DNA of 64,000 bases, from assembly GCF_019977295.1 (NCBI RefSeq), contig NZ_AP024651.1, positions 2,790,001-2,854,000 on the forward strand, in the 5' to 3' direction. A model generated the notes under the pieces. That model was not told where the DNA came from. It searched no databases and was given only the letters and a program-made list of their open reading frames with translations. Origin of the DNA: Arthrobacter sp. StoSoilB20. GTDB taxonomy: Bacteria; Actinomycetota; Actinomycetes; Actinomycetales; Micrococcaceae. Position numbers and translations under genes: made by a program. Positions 1-9,515 of this stretch are shown piece after piece (the stretch's first letter is position 1; every line of letters starts with the position of its first letter).

Positions 1-535
1 AGGCCCAGAGCACCGACTCCATGTACTCGACGTTGAGCGTCTTGTAGTCGTTTTCGAAGTCCACCCAGCGGGCCTGGCGGGTGACGTAGGCCTTCCACTC
101 GTTGGCGTACTTCATGACCGAGGCGCGGCAGGCGTCGTTGAATTTGTCGATGCCCATGGCTTCAATCTGGGTCTTGTCCGTCATGCCCAGCTGCTTCATG
201 GCTTCGAGTTCGGCCGGGAGTCCGTGGGTGTCCCAACCGAAGCGGCGCTCCACGCGCTTGCCGCGCTGGGTCTGGTACCGGCCCACGAGGTCTTTGGCGT
301 AGCCGGTCAGCAGGTGGCCGTAGTGCGGGAGTCCGTTGGCGAAGGGAGGGCCATCGTAGAAGACGAACTCGTTGCTGCCGTCTTTGCCGGCATCCCGTTG
401 GTCGATGCTGGCTTGGAAGGTGCCGTCTTCTTCCCAGTATTTGAGGATGCGTTCTTCGATTTCCGGGAACTTCACGGAAGCGGACACGCCGTGCGTGCCG
501 GACGAAGACGCTGAGGCCTTGGGGTAGTGGGTCAT
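1..535 (-). CDS. ileS: Isoleucyl-tRNA synthetase, N-terminal part (runs off the left edge)
   Basis: This class I aminoacyl-tRNA synthetase charges tRNA-Ile in the cytoplasm. Only about the first 178 residues lie in the window. The HIGH-type signature is visible as [12 protein letters not shown], followed by [10 protein letters not shown], which separates IleS from ValS and LeuS. The start is the ATG at 535-533; the only nearby alternative, the ATG at 540, stops after two codons. A T-box leader lies directly upstream, which fits regulation by uncharged tRNA-Ile. The catalytic KMSKS loop and the anticodon-binding domain must lie beyond position 1. Confidence 0.96.
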   Translation of the reverse strand, partial: MTHYPKASASSSGTHGVSASVKFPEIEERILKYWEEDGTFQASIDQRDAGKDGSNEFVFYDGPPFANGLPHYGHLLTGYAKDLVGRYQTQRGKRVERRFGWDTHGLPAELEAMKQLGMTDKTQIEAMGIDKFNDACRASVMKYANEWKAYVTRQARWVDFENDYKTLNVEYMESVLWA

Positions 536-540
536 CTCAT

Positions 541-780
541 ATCCTGTGATAGCTGGTTGACTGTCAGGATGCGAGGACGGCTTCTGTGCTGCCTGTCGGC
601 TGCGCAGGTACCGCGGTACCACCTCACTTACCGGAATACTGGATTCCGGCCTCTCATTACTGCTGTGACGGGCTTACCCGTCCGGTTCTACTGGGCCCTG
701 TCCACCGGCGAAGGTGGTCAGTACTGTTCTTCCGGAAGCTCACCGGTGATGGCCGGGTCAAAGCTGGTCCTTCAAGTCTA
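541..780 (-). promoter_or_regulatory. ileS T-box riboswitch leader and promoter
   Basis: Read on the minus strand, 626-607 is TGAGGTGGTACCGCGGTACC, the conserved T-box that pairs with the free CCA end of uncharged tRNA. An ATC triplet (750-748) sits in a short GC-rich hairpin and fits an isoleucine specifier. A -10-like TAGACT occurs at 780-775, giving a leader of roughly 230 nt. No hairpin with a U-run separates the T-box from the start codon, so control is probably of translation initiation, as known for actinobacterial ileS T-boxes. This fills the 330-base gap between ileS and the next gene. Confidence 0.9.
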
Positions 781-864
781 GCCGCAGCGCACCGCCTTGC
801 TCTACCCGGGAGTTCATCCCTTGGATGGAGCCCACTTCCCGGGCTGGTACATAGACTCGACCCC

Positions 865-1908
865 ATGACGCCTTCCGCTCCCGCCGTTCAGGCAACCCGG
901 CCGCGCCGGCGGACCGCATCCATCGCCTGGTCGGTTCTGGCCCTGGTGATGCTGCTGCCCGTGGCGGGAGTGTCGATATTCCGGGCGGTCCCGATCGAGT
1001 GGCCCTTGTTGGTGGTGCAATTGCTGTCTTTCACACCGTGGGTGGTGTTGCCGGCGGCCCTGGCCTTGGTGCTTGCTGTGGTGGGACGTCGCCTGTGGGT
1101 GATCATCATGACGTCGGCTTTGCTGGCTCTGCAATTGCTGTGGCTGTTTCCACTGGACGCGGGTAAAGCGGAAACGTTGCCTGCTGGCATAGGCACAGTT
1201 TCGTTGAAGGTGATGAGCCTCAACTCTGAGTACGGTGAGGCGGACGCGGGAACCGTAGTGCAATTGGTCCGCGATAACGGCGTCCAATTGCTGACACTTC
1301 AGGAGCATACGCAGCGGCTCGAAGACGCACTCAGTGCCGCAGGCATGGATGAGGTTCTGCCGAACCGCCTCAGCCATCCCAACGATGACGCTTCCGGGGG
1401 TGCCGTGTATTCGGTGTTCCCTCTTGAGGCCATAGGTCAACTGCCGGATACACCTTTCCGGATGGATGTCACCCGGGTACTGGTATCCGGTTCCGGCGCT
1501 GCGTCCCCGGCGGCTCTGAACCTCACGAATGTCCATGCCCTTCCACCTGTCGATGAACGGATTGACCAGTGGCGCAGTGACTTGGAGAAGGTGGCCAGGC
1601 AGGCGGCCCGGCCGGGGAACCACGTGCTGGTGGGCGATTACAACGCCACCTTCGATCACCATGAGTTCAGGGCAGTGCTCGATACCGCCCCGGCGGGCCA
1701 GGACGGCAGGAAGCTGGTCGACGCCGGCATAGCCTCAGGTGCGCGGTTCTCCCCCACCTGGCCCATGGAAGGGCCACCGCTGCCGGGCATTGTCATCGAC
1801 CACCTGGTGACCTCACCCCGGATCAGCAGCAGCGGTTACGCAGTCCATAAGGTTCCTGGCACCGATCACGCCGCCATCATGGCCACGCTGGCCATCCCGG
1901 CAGGCTAG
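865..1908 (+). CDS. Membrane-anchored endonuclease/exonuclease/phosphatase family protein
   Basis: The protein is 347 residues long. The N-terminal third has three hydrophobic segments (about 14-36, 42-66 and 71-90). An EEP metallohydrolase domain follows, with motifs in the usual order: MSLNSEYG, LLTLQEH (metal-binding Glu), NLTNVHALPP, GDYNAT (DxN), GIVIDHL and the terminal PGTDHAA. This places the catalytic domain outside the membrane. The substrate is not evident; such proteins may cleave nucleic acid, phospholipid or phosphoesters. The ATG at 865 has a TAGACT hexamer 7 nt upstream and no Shine-Dalgarno, which suggests a leaderless mRNA. Its stop overlaps the convergent SDR by 4 nt. Confidence 0.85.
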   Translation: MTPSAPAVQATRPRRRTASIAWSVLALVMLLPVAGVSIFRAVPIEWPLLVVQLLSFTPWVVLPAALALVLAVVGRRLWVIIMTSALLALQLLWLFPLDAGKAETLPAGIGTVSLKVMSLNSEYGEADAGTVVQLVRDNGVQLLTLQEHTQRLEDALSAAGMDEVLPNRLSHPNDDASGGAVYSVFPLEAIGQLPDTPFRMDVTRVLVSGSGAASPAALNLTNVHALPPVDERIDQWRSDLEKVARQAARPGNHVLVGDYNATFDHHEFRAVLDTAPAGQDGRKLVDAGIASGARFSPTWPMEGPPLPGIVIDHLVTSPRISSSGYAVHKVPGTDHAAIMATLAIPAG

Positions 1909-2696
1909 CTTTCCTTGCGGATCAACTTGTGGTTTGCGGCCTGCGCCACGGGCCGGATCACTATCTGGTCGAGGTTGATGTGGTGGGGCAACGACACTGA
2001 GTACGCCACCACGCCCGCCACGTCCTCGGCGGTCAGGGGCTTGTCCACCCCGGCGTAGACCTTGGCTGCTGCGTCCTTGTCGCCCAGCCGGTTCAGGGCG
2101 AACTCCTCGGTGTGGACCAGCCCTGGCGCTACCTCGATGACACGGATGTTATTGCCCACTTCTTCCAGCCGCAGGGCGTTGGTCATGGCGTGCTGGGCGA
2201 ACTTGGCGGCGTTGTACCCGGCCCCGCCCTCATAGGCAGAGAGCCCTGCCGTTGAGGTCAGGTTCAGGACCGTCCCTTCGCCGTTGTCCCGCAGCATGGG
2301 CAGGAAGGCACGGGTGATCTTCATGGTTCCCAGGACATTTACTTGATACATCCAGTCCCAGTCATCGGTGTCGGCGTTGGCGATGGTATCGGCGCCCCGT
2401 GCACCGCCGGCGATGTTGATCAGCGTGCCGGCACCCCCGGCTTCGGTGACGGCCGCGAGCAAGGCAGCGACGTCGTCGTCCTCGGTGATGTCGGCAGGGA
2501 AGGGCACCGCACCTGTTTGGGCAGCAAGGGCCTTGAGCCTGTCGGCACGCCGGGCCACTGCGAAGACGGTCCATCCGGCGTCAGCCAGCGCCCTCACCGT
2601 GGCCTCTCCGATGCCGGTGCTGGCGCCAGTGACGACGGCTGTCGTGTTGTTTTCTGCGTTCTGCCCTGAAGGAGTGTTGTGCGCTGCCAAAGTCAT
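1905..2696 (-). CDS. SDR family NAD(P)-dependent oxidoreductase
   Basis: This is a classical short-chain dehydrogenase of 263 residues. The cofactor motif TGASTGIG is at residues 23-30, NIAGG replaces the usual NNAG, and the catalytic motif is YNAAK with an upstream Ser (LTSTAG). YdfG-like SDRs of this size reduce serine-type or 3-hydroxy acid substrates, but the substrate cannot be read from the sequence. It starts at an ATG preceded by AAGGTGG and diverges from valS with a 71-nt gap. Its 3' end overlaps the EEP gene by 4 nt, tail to tail. Confidence 0.88.
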   Translation of the reverse strand: MTLAAHNTPSGQNAENNTTAVVTGASTGIGEATVRALADAGWTVFAVARRADRLKALAAQTGAVPFPADITEDDDVAALLAAVTEAGGAGTLINIAGGARGADTIANADTDDWDWMYQVNVLGTMKITRAFLPMLRDNGEGTVLNLTSTAGLSAYEGGAGYNAAKFAQHAMTNALRLEEVGNNIRVIEVAPGLVHTEEFALNRLGDKDAAAKVYAGVDKPLTAEDVAGVVAYSVSLPHHINLDQIVIRPVAQAANHKLIRKES

Positions 2697-2767
2697 GCCA
2701 CCACCTTATCCGGGGGCCGCATCGTTCCGCGGCGGGTTGTAACGCCGGGCCATGAAACAATTGACCC

Positions 2768-5389
2768 ATGGCTGAATCAACGCAGGGTACAGACACGCCC
2801 GCCACCGCCCCCATCAACGTTCCCGATAAGCCGGCCCTGGAGGGCCTCGAGGCTGCTTTGACGCAGCGCTGGCTGAATGAAGGAACCTACAAGTTCAATC
2901 CGGACACCACCCGGGAGCAGGTCTACTCGATCGACACTCCCCCGCCCACGGCATCCGGCTCGCTCCACGTGGGCCACATGTTCTCCTTCACCCAGACCGA
3001 CGTCCAGGCCCGCTACATGCGGATGACCGGAAAGAACGTCTTCTACCCCATGGGCTGGGATGACAACGGATTGCCTACCGAGCGCCGCGTCCAGAACTAC
3101 TACGGTGTGCGTTGCGATCCCGCCATCCCCTACAAGGCCGACTACACGCCCCCGGCACAGCCTGCAAAGAACCAGCGCGACTTCGACGTCGTTTCGCGCC
3201 AGAACTTCATCGAACTGTGTGAAGAACTCGCCGTTGAGGACGAGAAAGTCTTCGAAAACCTGTTCCAGACCCTTGGCCTGTCCGTGGACTGGGACCTGAC
3301 CTACCGCACCATCGATGACACTTCCCGCGCCGTATCCCAGCGCGCTTTCCTGGCCAACCTCTCTGCCGGTGATGCCTACATGGCCGAGGCGCCCACGCTG
3401 TGGGACGTCACTTTCCGGACGGCTGTAGCCCAGGCAGAGCTTGAGGACCGCGAAGTCGCCGGTGCCTACTACCGCTACCCCTTCTTCACCGAAGACGGCG
3501 ACAAGATCTTCATCGAGACCACCCGTCCGGAACTGCTGGCTGCCTGCGCGGCCCTGGTGGCAAATCCCGACGACGAACGGTACCAGCCGCTGTTCGGCAA
3601 GACCGTGAAGTCGCCACTTTTCGACGTAGAGCTTGAAGTCAAGGCCCACCCGCTGGCCAAAGCAGACAAGGGCTCCGGCATCGCCATGGTGTGTACCTTC
3701 GGCGACCTGACCGACGTCACCTGGTGGCGCGAGTTGCAGCTTCCCACCCGCGCCATCATGGGCCGCGACGGCCGCATCATTGCCGAGACGCCAGAGTGGA
3801 TCACCACCGACGCCGGCAAGGAAGCCTACGCCGCTATCGCCGGCAAGACTGCTTTCTCCGCCAAGGAAGCCGTTGTTGAGCTGCTCAAGGCAGCCGATCT
3901 CCTGGACGGTGAGCCCAAGAAGATCACCCACCCCGTGAACTTCTTCGAGAAGGGTGACAAGCCCCTTGAGGTTGTCACCTCCCGACAGTGGTACATCCGC
4001 AACGGTGGCCGGGACGAAGAACGCCGCGAACGACTGATCGGCCGTGGACAGGAAATTACCTTCCACCCGGCCTTCATGCGTTCCCGCTACGAGAACTGGA
4101 TTGCCGGCCTGAACGGTGACTGGCTCGTATCCCGCCAGCGCTTCTTCGGCGTGCCCATCCCCGTCTGGTACCCCCTGGATGCCCAAGGCAACCCGGACTA
4201 CGACCACCCCATCCTTCCCTCGGATGAGATGCTGCCGGTAGACCCTGCCGCGGACGCTGCTCCCGGTTTCGAAGAAGCACAGCGTGACCAGCCCAACGGC
4301 TTCACCGGTGACGCCGACGTCCTGGACACCTGGGCCACGTCCTCCCTCACCCCCCAGATTGTGGGTGGCTGGAGCCGGGACGCGGACCTGTTCGCCAAGG
4401 TCTACCCCTTCGACCTCCGTCCGCAGGGCCACGACATCATCCGCACCTGGCTGTTCTCCTCTGCCGTCCGGGCCGACGCCCTGCAGAAGAACGCCCCATG
4501 GAAGCACGCGGCCATTTCGGGCTGGATCCTTGACCCTGACCGGAAGAAGATGTCCAAGTCCAAGGGCAACGTTGTGGTGCCCACCGATGTGCTGAAGGAA
4601 TTCGGTTCGGACGCGGTCCGCTACTGGGCAGCCTCAGCCAAGCTCGGCGCCGACACTGCGTACGAAATCGCGCAGATGAAGATCGGCCGCCGCCTGGCCA
4701 TCAAGCTGCTGAACGCCTCGAAGTTTGTGCTGAACCTCGGCGCCACGGAGAACTCCGTAGTGTCCGACGACCTCTCTGTCCTGACCAACCCGCTGGACCG
4801 TGCGTTGCTTGCACAGCTCTCCGACGTCGTTGCGCAGTCCACCAAGGCGTTCGAAAACTACGACTACGCCCGTGCGCTCCAGATCACTGAGTCATTCTTC
4901 TGGCAGTTCACGGACGACTACGTCGAGCTCATCAAGGACCGCGCCTACGGTGCCGCCGGTGAGACCGAGCAAGCCTCCGTCCTGGCCGCGCTGGCGACAA
5001 CCCTGGACTCGCTCCTGCGGCTCTTTGCCCCGTTCCTGCCTTTCGCTACCGAAGAGGTCTGGGGCTGGTGGCGAGCAGGATCAGTCCACCGTGCAGAATG
5101 GCCCGCCGCCTTGGAAATCACCGACGGCGACACCACCATGCTGGGTACCGTGGGCATCGCGCTCAGCGGCATCCGAAAGGCAAAGTCCGAGGCCAAGGTC
5201 AAGCAGCGCACCGAGGTGCTTTCGGCATCCATCACCGCGTCAGAGGTCCTGGTAGCGCAGTTGAAGGCCGGCCTGGGCGACCTGAAAGCGGCCGCCAACG
5301 CCCAGGAGATCACCCTCCAGTCAGGCGAAGGCGACCTCACCGTGGCCGACGTCGTGCTGGCGCCGGCTGAGGAGACCACCGCGTCCTAG
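2768..5389 (+). CDS. valS: Valyl-tRNA synthetase
   Basis: The enzyme charges tRNA-Val and edits misactivated threonine. At 873 residues it has the normal length. The HIGH signature HVGH is at residues 67-70 within PPPTASGSLHVGHM, and KMSKSKGNVV begins near residue 594. A CP1 editing domain sits between them and an anticodon-binding domain follows. The short C-terminal coiled coil typical of ValS is visible as a Lys/Ala/Glu-rich stretch after residue 800. No Shine-Dalgarno precedes the ATG; a weak -10-like AACAAT lies 6 nt upstream. A hairpin terminator follows. Confidence 0.97.
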   Translation: MAESTQGTDTPATAPINVPDKPALEGLEAALTQRWLNEGTYKFNPDTTREQVYSIDTPPPTASGSLHVGHMFSFTQTDVQARYMRMTGKNVFYPMGWDDNGLPTERRVQNYYGVRCDPAIPYKADYTPPAQPAKNQRDFDVVSRQNFIELCEELAVEDEKVFENLFQTLGLSVDWDLTYRTIDDTSRAVSQRAFLANLSAGDAYMAEAPTLWDVTFRTAVAQAELEDREVAGAYYRYPFFTEDGDKIFIETTRPELLAACAALVANPDDERYQPLFGKTVKSPLFDVELEVKAHPLAKADKGSGIAMVCTFGDLTDVTWWRELQLPTRAIMGRDGRIIAETPEWITTDAGKEAYAAIAGKTAFSAKEAVVELLKAADLLDGEPKKITHPVNFFEKGDKPLEVVTSRQWYIRNGGRDEERRERLIGRGQEITFHPAFMRSRYENWIAGLNGDWLVSRQRFFGVPIPVWYPLDAQGNPDYDHPILPSDEMLPVDPAADAAPGFEEAQRDQPNGFTGDADVLDTWATSSLTPQIVGGWSRDADLFAKVYPFDLRPQGHDIIRTWLFSSAVRADALQKNAPWKHAAISGWILDPDRKKMSKSKGNVVVPTDVLKEFGSDAVRYWAASAKLGADTAYEIAQMKIGRRLAIKLLNASKFVLNLGATENSVVSDDLSVLTNPLDRALLAQLSDVVAQSTKAFENYDYARALQITESFFWQFTDDYVELIKDRAYGAAGETEQASVLAALATTLDSLLRLFAPFLPFATEEVWGWWRAGSVHRAEWPAALEITDGDTTMLGTVGIALSGIRKAKSEAKVKQRTEVLSASITASEVLVAQLKAGLGDLKAAANAQEITLQSGEGDLTVADVVLAPAEETTAS

Positions 5390-5421
5390 CGAGCGGCGTC
5401 CTCCCGTTCCAGGGCAAAGGG

Positions 5422-5457
5422 GAAGCCCCATCAGCGTTTTGCCGTTGGTGGGGCTTC
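5422..5457 (+). terminator. valS terminator hairpin
   Basis: AAGCCCCA at the left arm pairs with TGGGGCTT at the right arm, with a 19-nt loop that pairs further. It lies 33 nt after the valS stop. The rest of the 338-base gap up to 5727 is noticeably more AT-rich than its surroundings. Apart from a short inverted repeat (AACTAC-N6-GTAGTT, 5670-5687), I see nothing definite in it. Confidence 0.6.
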
Positions 5458-5727
5458 GACTTTTCGGCTGTCTGGTGATGTCCTAACAGTCTGGCGGAAT
5501 CCTTGGAATTTCAGGTCTTCCTACCTCATCACTGGTAGCCTGCTTCCAACTTTGCCGAAGGCTGCGTTGGTTGCAATCACTGAATCTTTGGTTTCCGTAT
5601 CCCGCTTCTTTCGAAGTGGGTAAGAACCATTGTTGTCCTGCTGGCAGCCATGCACAAGACCTTCCGCAGAACTACAAACCTGTAGTTTTCCTGCACGTCC
5701 AAGGCTTCGTGTGGCAGAGTATTGACC

Positions 5728-6603
5728 ATGCCGGAACTCCCCGAAGTGCACGGCCTGTGCATGTATCTGGACACCCAACTCAGCGGCGCCGTGCTCAACG
5801 AGGTCCGCATCAATTCCTTCTCTGCGCTAAAGACTGCGGACCCGCCTTACAGCCTGCTGGAGGGCCGTACCGTCAAAGGTGTGCGGCGCCTTGGCAAGTT
5901 CGTCTGCGTAGACGTCGATGGCCTGTTCTTTATCTTCCACCTGGCTAAAGCCGGATGGGTCCGCTACACCGAACATCCATCCTCTGCCGGACTGCGAATG
6001 GGCAAGAGCAACATCTCTGCAAGGCTTTTGCTGCACCGCCCTGAGGATGAGGCACACATCGGGGTGGACCTGACGGAAGCAGGAACCAAGAAGAGCCTGG
6101 CCATCTACGTGGTGCGTGATCCCCAGGATGTGCCGGGAATAGCTTCACTGGGGCCAGAGCCACTCAGCCCGGACTTCGACCAGGAAGCGCTGGCTGCAAT
6201 CCTTGGGGCCAGTTCACAACAGGTCAAGGGATTGCTTCGAAGCCAAAGTGTCATCGCCGGCATCGGAAACGCCTACAGCGACGAAATCCTCCATGCGGCG
6301 AAGATATCTCCCTTTGCCATCGCCAAGTCACTGGACCAGGCAACGGTGGCACGGCTTTACGAGTCCATGCAGGAGATTCTGGTGGGAGCCGTCAACGCAG
6401 CAGCAGGCAAACCATCCAGCGAGCTCAAAGACACCAAGCGCAGCAACTTCCGGGTCCATGCACGCACCGGTCTTCCTTGCCCCGTGTGCGGGGATACAGT
6501 GAGGGAGGTGTCCTTCGCGGACACCTCCCTGCAATACTGTGCTACCTGCCAGACCAATGGAAAGGTGCTGGCTGACCGGCGGACGTCCCGGTTCCTAAAG
6601 TAG
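5728..6603 (+). CDS. Formamidopyrimidine-DNA glycosylase/Nei family protein, atypical zinc finger
   Basis: This family excises oxidised bases and cuts the abasic site. The 291-residue protein begins MPELPEV, so the catalytic Pro2 and Glu3 fix the start at the ATG 5728 rather than the TTG at 5722. The beta-hairpin Lys (RRLGKF) and GIGNAYSDEIL of the H2TH domain are present. The C-terminal finger keeps CPVC...CATC, but the loop that normally carries the DNA-contacting Arg (GRxTxxC in Fpg/Nei) reads ADTSLQYC, and an extra tail ending RRTSRFLK follows. Lesion preference is therefore uncertain. A more canonical Nei relative occurs at 12.2-13.1 kb. Confidence 0.85.
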   Translation: MPELPEVHGLCMYLDTQLSGAVLNEVRINSFSALKTADPPYSLLEGRTVKGVRRLGKFVCVDVDGLFFIFHLAKAGWVRYTEHPSSAGLRMGKSNISARLLLHRPEDEAHIGVDLTEAGTKKSLAIYVVRDPQDVPGIASLGPEPLSPDFDQEALAAILGASSQQVKGLLRSQSVIAGIGNAYSDEILHAAKISPFAIAKSLDQATVARLYESMQEILVGAVNAAAGKPSSELKDTKRSNFRVHARTGLPCPVCGDTVREVSFADTSLQYCATCQTNGKVLADRRTSRFLK

Positions 6604-6637
6604 TTTGGCCCTTGGGCTTGCCTCGTTCAATTCAGGG

Positions 6638-7264
6638 CTAGTTGAATTCAGGGCTTTCAGTGCGGCTGCGCTTCAACTCAAAGAAGTGGGGGTATGCAGC
6701 CAAAGCAACCGTGGCATCCCAGAGCTTCCCTGCTTCTTCTCCCCGGGGGATCCGGGTAAGGACCGGGCCGAAGAACGCTGTGCCGTTCACCGCTACTACT
6801 GGGGTACCGACGTCCTGGCCCACCAGTGAGATTCCGGCTTCGTGGCTTTCCCTCAGCCGGGCATCGTATTCATCTGAAGTGGCGAAGCGCGCCAGGTCTG
6901 CGGGGAGGCCTACGTCGGCGAGGGCCTTCTGGATGACCGATGCGCGGTCCTTGTTTCCTTCGTGGTGGATCTGCTCACCCATGGCGTCGTACAAAGGCTT
7001 GACGTAGCTGCTGCCGTGAAGTTCCTGGGCGGCGATGATCACGCGGACCGGTCCCCAGCTGTCGTCCATCATGGCCCGGTAGCTCTCGGGGAGGTCGCGG
7101 CCCTCGTTGAGTACCGACAGGCTCATGACATGCCACTGGGTTTCGATGCCCCGAACCTGCTCCACCTCGCCGATCCAGCGCGAAGTGATCCACGCGAACG
7201 GGCAAACGGGGTCAAACCAGAAATCAGCCTTGTTGACGGTCTCTTCGGCAGTCTGTTCGGACAC
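6638..7264 (-). CDS. Rv2466c-like mycothiol-dependent nitroreductase/DsbA-family protein
   Basis: The 208-residue thioredoxin-fold protein closely follows the layout I recall for M. tuberculosis Rv2466c, a mycothiol-dependent reductase: FWFDPVCP near the N terminus, VMSLSVLNE, DVGTPVVAVNG (cis-Pro loop), FFGPVLTRIPRGEEAGKLWD and a C-terminal FFELKR. The active site reads CPFA, where Rv2466c has CPWC, so only the first cysteine remains and a monothiol mechanism with mycothiol is likely. It is separated from clpX by 80 nt and transcribed in the same direction. Confidence 0.85.
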   Translation of the reverse strand: MSEQTAEETVNKADFWFDPVCPFAWITSRWIGEVEQVRGIETQWHVMSLSVLNEGRDLPESYRAMMDDSWGPVRVIIAAQELHGSSYVKPLYDAMGEQIHHEGNKDRASVIQKALADVGLPADLARFATSDEYDARLRESHEAGISLVGQDVGTPVVAVNGTAFFGPVLTRIPRGEEAGKLWDATVALAAYPHFFELKRSRTESPEFN

Positions 7265-7344
7265 AGGGAACTCCTCTAAAAAGGTGTATGGGTGGCATGA
7301 CGACGGCCCCTATGGAACCAGGTCTTGTTATGGGCAACAGGAGG

Positions 7345-8634
7345 CTATGCCGACTTATTCCGCCGTTTGGCCACCACATCATGGGCAATCATGGTGGGCT
7401 GCGCCTTCTTCAGCACAACGTCAGCTGTTATGACCACAGTGGCGATGTCGTCCCTGCTGGGCAGATCGAACATGACCGGCAGGAGCACTTCTTCCATGAT
7501 GGCCCGCAGTCCACGGGCACCCGTTCCACGTTCCAACGCCTGGTCCGCGATGGAGTCCAAGGCGTCATCATCAAACTGCAGTTCCACCCCATCCAGCTGG
7601 AACATCTTCTGGTACTGCTTCACCAGCGCGTTCTTCGGGGTGGACAGGATCTGGATCAGCGCCGGCCGGTCCAGATTGGAAACGGTGGTAATCACAGGGA
7701 GGCGGCCGATGAATTCCGGGATCAGGCCGAACTTCAGCAGGTCCTCCGGCATGACCTCACCGTAACTATCAACGTTGTCCCGTGCCTCGTTCAGCGGAGC
7801 ACCGAAGCCAATGCCCTTCCTGCCGGACCGTGAACCAATGATGTCTTCAAGGCCTGCAAAGGCGCCGGCCACGATGAACAGCACATTGGTGGTATCGATC
7901 TGGATGAATTCCTGGTGGGGGTGCTTGCGGCCGCCCTGAGGGGGTACCGATGCCACCGTCCCCTCAAGGATCTTCAGGAGCGCCTGCTGTACGCCTTCAC
8001 CGGAAACGTCCCGGGTGATGGACGGGTTCTCGCTCTTGCGGGAGATCTTGTCGATCTCATCAATGTAGATAATGCCCTGCTCGGCCTTTTTGACGTCATA
8101 ATCCGCAGCCTGGATGAGCTTGAGCAGGATGTTCTCGACGTCCTCACCGACATAGCCGGCTTCAGTCAGGGCGGTGGCATCGGCTACAGCAAAGGGCACG
8201 TTCAGTCGTCGGGCCAAGGTCTGGGCCAAATAGGTCTTGCCACAACCAGTGGGACCGATGAGCAGGATGTTGGATTTGGCGATCTCTACATCCTCGTGAT
8301 GCGAACCCTCACCAAGGCTGCCGGTCTTGGGCGCGTGGCCTGCCTGGATGCGCTTGTAGTGGTTGTAGACAGCAACCGCCAGCGACCGCTTGGCAGGTTC
8401 CTGGCCGATGACGTATTCCTGGAGGAAATCGAAGATCTCACGGGGCTTGGGCAGCTCGAAACTGCCGAGATCGGAAACTTCAGCGAGTTCCTCTTCGATG
8501 ATCTCGTTGCACAGCTCGATGCATTCATCGCAGATGTAGACACCGGGCCCGGCAATCAGCTTCCGTACCTGCTTCTGGCTCTTTCCGCAGAAAGAACACT
8601 TCAGCAGATCCGTGCTCTCGCCAATCCGAGCCAT
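7345..8634 (-). CDS. clpX: ATP-dependent Clp protease ATP-binding subunit ClpX
   Basis: ClpX unfolds tagged proteins and feeds them to ClpP. The 429-residue protein has an N-terminal zinc-binding domain with Cys at 13, 16, 35 and 38, Walker A GPTGCGKT at 127-134, Walker B IIYIDEID, and a C-terminal sensor region with RGLRAI. I start at MARIGES, because upstream codons lack conservation and MARIG is the usual ClpX N terminus. It lies downstream of clpP1-clpP2 but after a strong terminator, so it is probably transcribed mostly on its own. Confidence 0.97.
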   Translation of the reverse strand: MARIGESTDLLKCSFCGKSQKQVRKLIAGPGVYICDECIELCNEIIEEELAEVSDLGSFELPKPREIFDFLQEYVIGQEPAKRSLAVAVYNHYKRIQAGHAPKTGSLGEGSHHEDVEIAKSNILLIGPTGCGKTYLAQTLARRLNVPFAVADATALTEAGYVGEDVENILLKLIQAADYDVKKAEQGIIYIDEIDKISRKSENPSITRDVSGEGVQQALLKILEGTVASVPPQGGRKHPHQEFIQIDTTNVLFIVAGAFAGLEDIIGSRSGRKGIGFGAPLNEARDNVDSYGEVMPEDLLKFGLIPEFIGRLPVITTVSNLDRPALIQILSTPKNALVKQYQKMFQLDGVELQFDDDALDSIADQALERGTGARGLRAIMEEVLLPVMFDLPSRDDIATVVITADVVLKKAQPTMIAHDVVAKRRNKSA

Positions 8635-8765
8635 GTGGGAATCCCTTCGTTGCATGCGGGTGATGCGGCTCCGCGCCGTACTCAAGTGTGCGGCCAAGCC
8701 GCGGCTGGCACCACCGTGACAACATCCACTCTAGGTCACAATGGGCAGCTTGGGTGGAAACAGAA

Positions 8766-8802
8766 CGCCGGTGCGGTCCATATTTCGCGAACCGCACCGG
8801 CG
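8766..8802 (-). terminator. clpP2 rho-independent terminator
   Basis: A perfect 12-bp stem, CGCCGGTGCGGT with ACCGCACCGGCG, has a 13-nt loop. On the minus strand it is followed by TTCTGTTTCC. It separates the clpP1-clpP2 operon from clpX. Confidence 0.8.
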
Positions 8803-8816
8803 TCGAATTCCGTGTG

Positions 8817-9476
8817 CTACCGGGAGATTGCCTGGGGCTTGATCTTCCGGGAGTCAAGAACCTGATCGATCAGGCCGTAGCTCAGGGCGTCAGCCGCCGT
8901 GAGGATCTTGTCCCGCTCGATGTCGTTGTTGACTTGCTCGGACGTGCGGCCGGAGTGGTGTGCCAGCGTGTCCTCCAGCCAGGTGCGCATGCGCATGACT
9001 TCCGCAGCCTGGATCTCGAGGTCCGAAGCCTGCCCACCCTGGCCGCCGGACAGAGCCGGCTGGTGGATCAGGACCCGTGCGTTCGGCAGTGCCAGCCGCT
9101 TGCCCGGAGTGCCGGCTGCGAGCAGGACGGCAGCTGCACTGGCAGCCTGGCCCAGGCATACGGTCTGGATCTCCGGACGGATGTACTGCATGGTGTCGTA
9201 GATGGCTGTCATGGCCGTGAACGAACCACCCGGGGAATTGATGTACAGGGTGATGTCACGGTCCGGGTCCGTCGACTCGAGGACCAGCAGCTGGGCCATG
9301 ATGTCATCAGCTGAAGCGTCGTCCACCTGGACGCCGAGGAAGATGATGCGGTCCTCGAACAACTTGGTGTACGGGTCCTGGCGCTTGAAGCCATAAGGCG
9401 TGCGCTCTTCGAACTGAGGCAGGACATAGCGGCTGGACGGGAGATTACCGGCAGACCATCCGAAGTTGTAGTTCAT
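8817..9476 (-). CDS. clpP2: ATP-dependent Clp protease proteolytic subunit ClpP2
   Basis: This serine peptidase subunit (219 residues) forms a mixed tetradecamer with ClpP1 in actinobacteria and works with ClpX or ClpC. The nucleophile Ser113 sits in GQAASAAA, His138 in VLIHQP, and the Asp follows in the NDIERDK helix. The N terminus ([13 protein letters not shown]) matches actinobacterial ClpP2. It is 39 nt downstream of clpP1 in one operon that ends at the hairpin 8766-8802. Confidence 0.96.
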   Translation of the reverse strand: MNYNFGWSAGNLPSSRYVLPQFEERTPYGFKRQDPYTKLFEDRIIFLGVQVDDASADDIMAQLLVLESTDPDRDITLYINSPGGSFTAMTAIYDTMQYIRPEIQTVCLGQAASAAAVLLAAGTPGKRLALPNARVLIHQPALSGGQGGQASDLEIQAAEVMRMRTWLEDTLAHHSGRTSEQVNNDIERDKILTAADALSYGLIDQVLDSRKIKPQAISR

Positions 9477-9515
9477 GTTCTTTACTCCTGGGGTTTCAGT
9501 GGTTCTTTGTGCCGG

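Noticed and set aside
2777..4507. A 576-codon open frame antisense to valS
   Set aside because: It mirrors the codon structure of valS, has no domain, and its Gly/Val-rich translation is typical of antisense frames in high-GC DNA.
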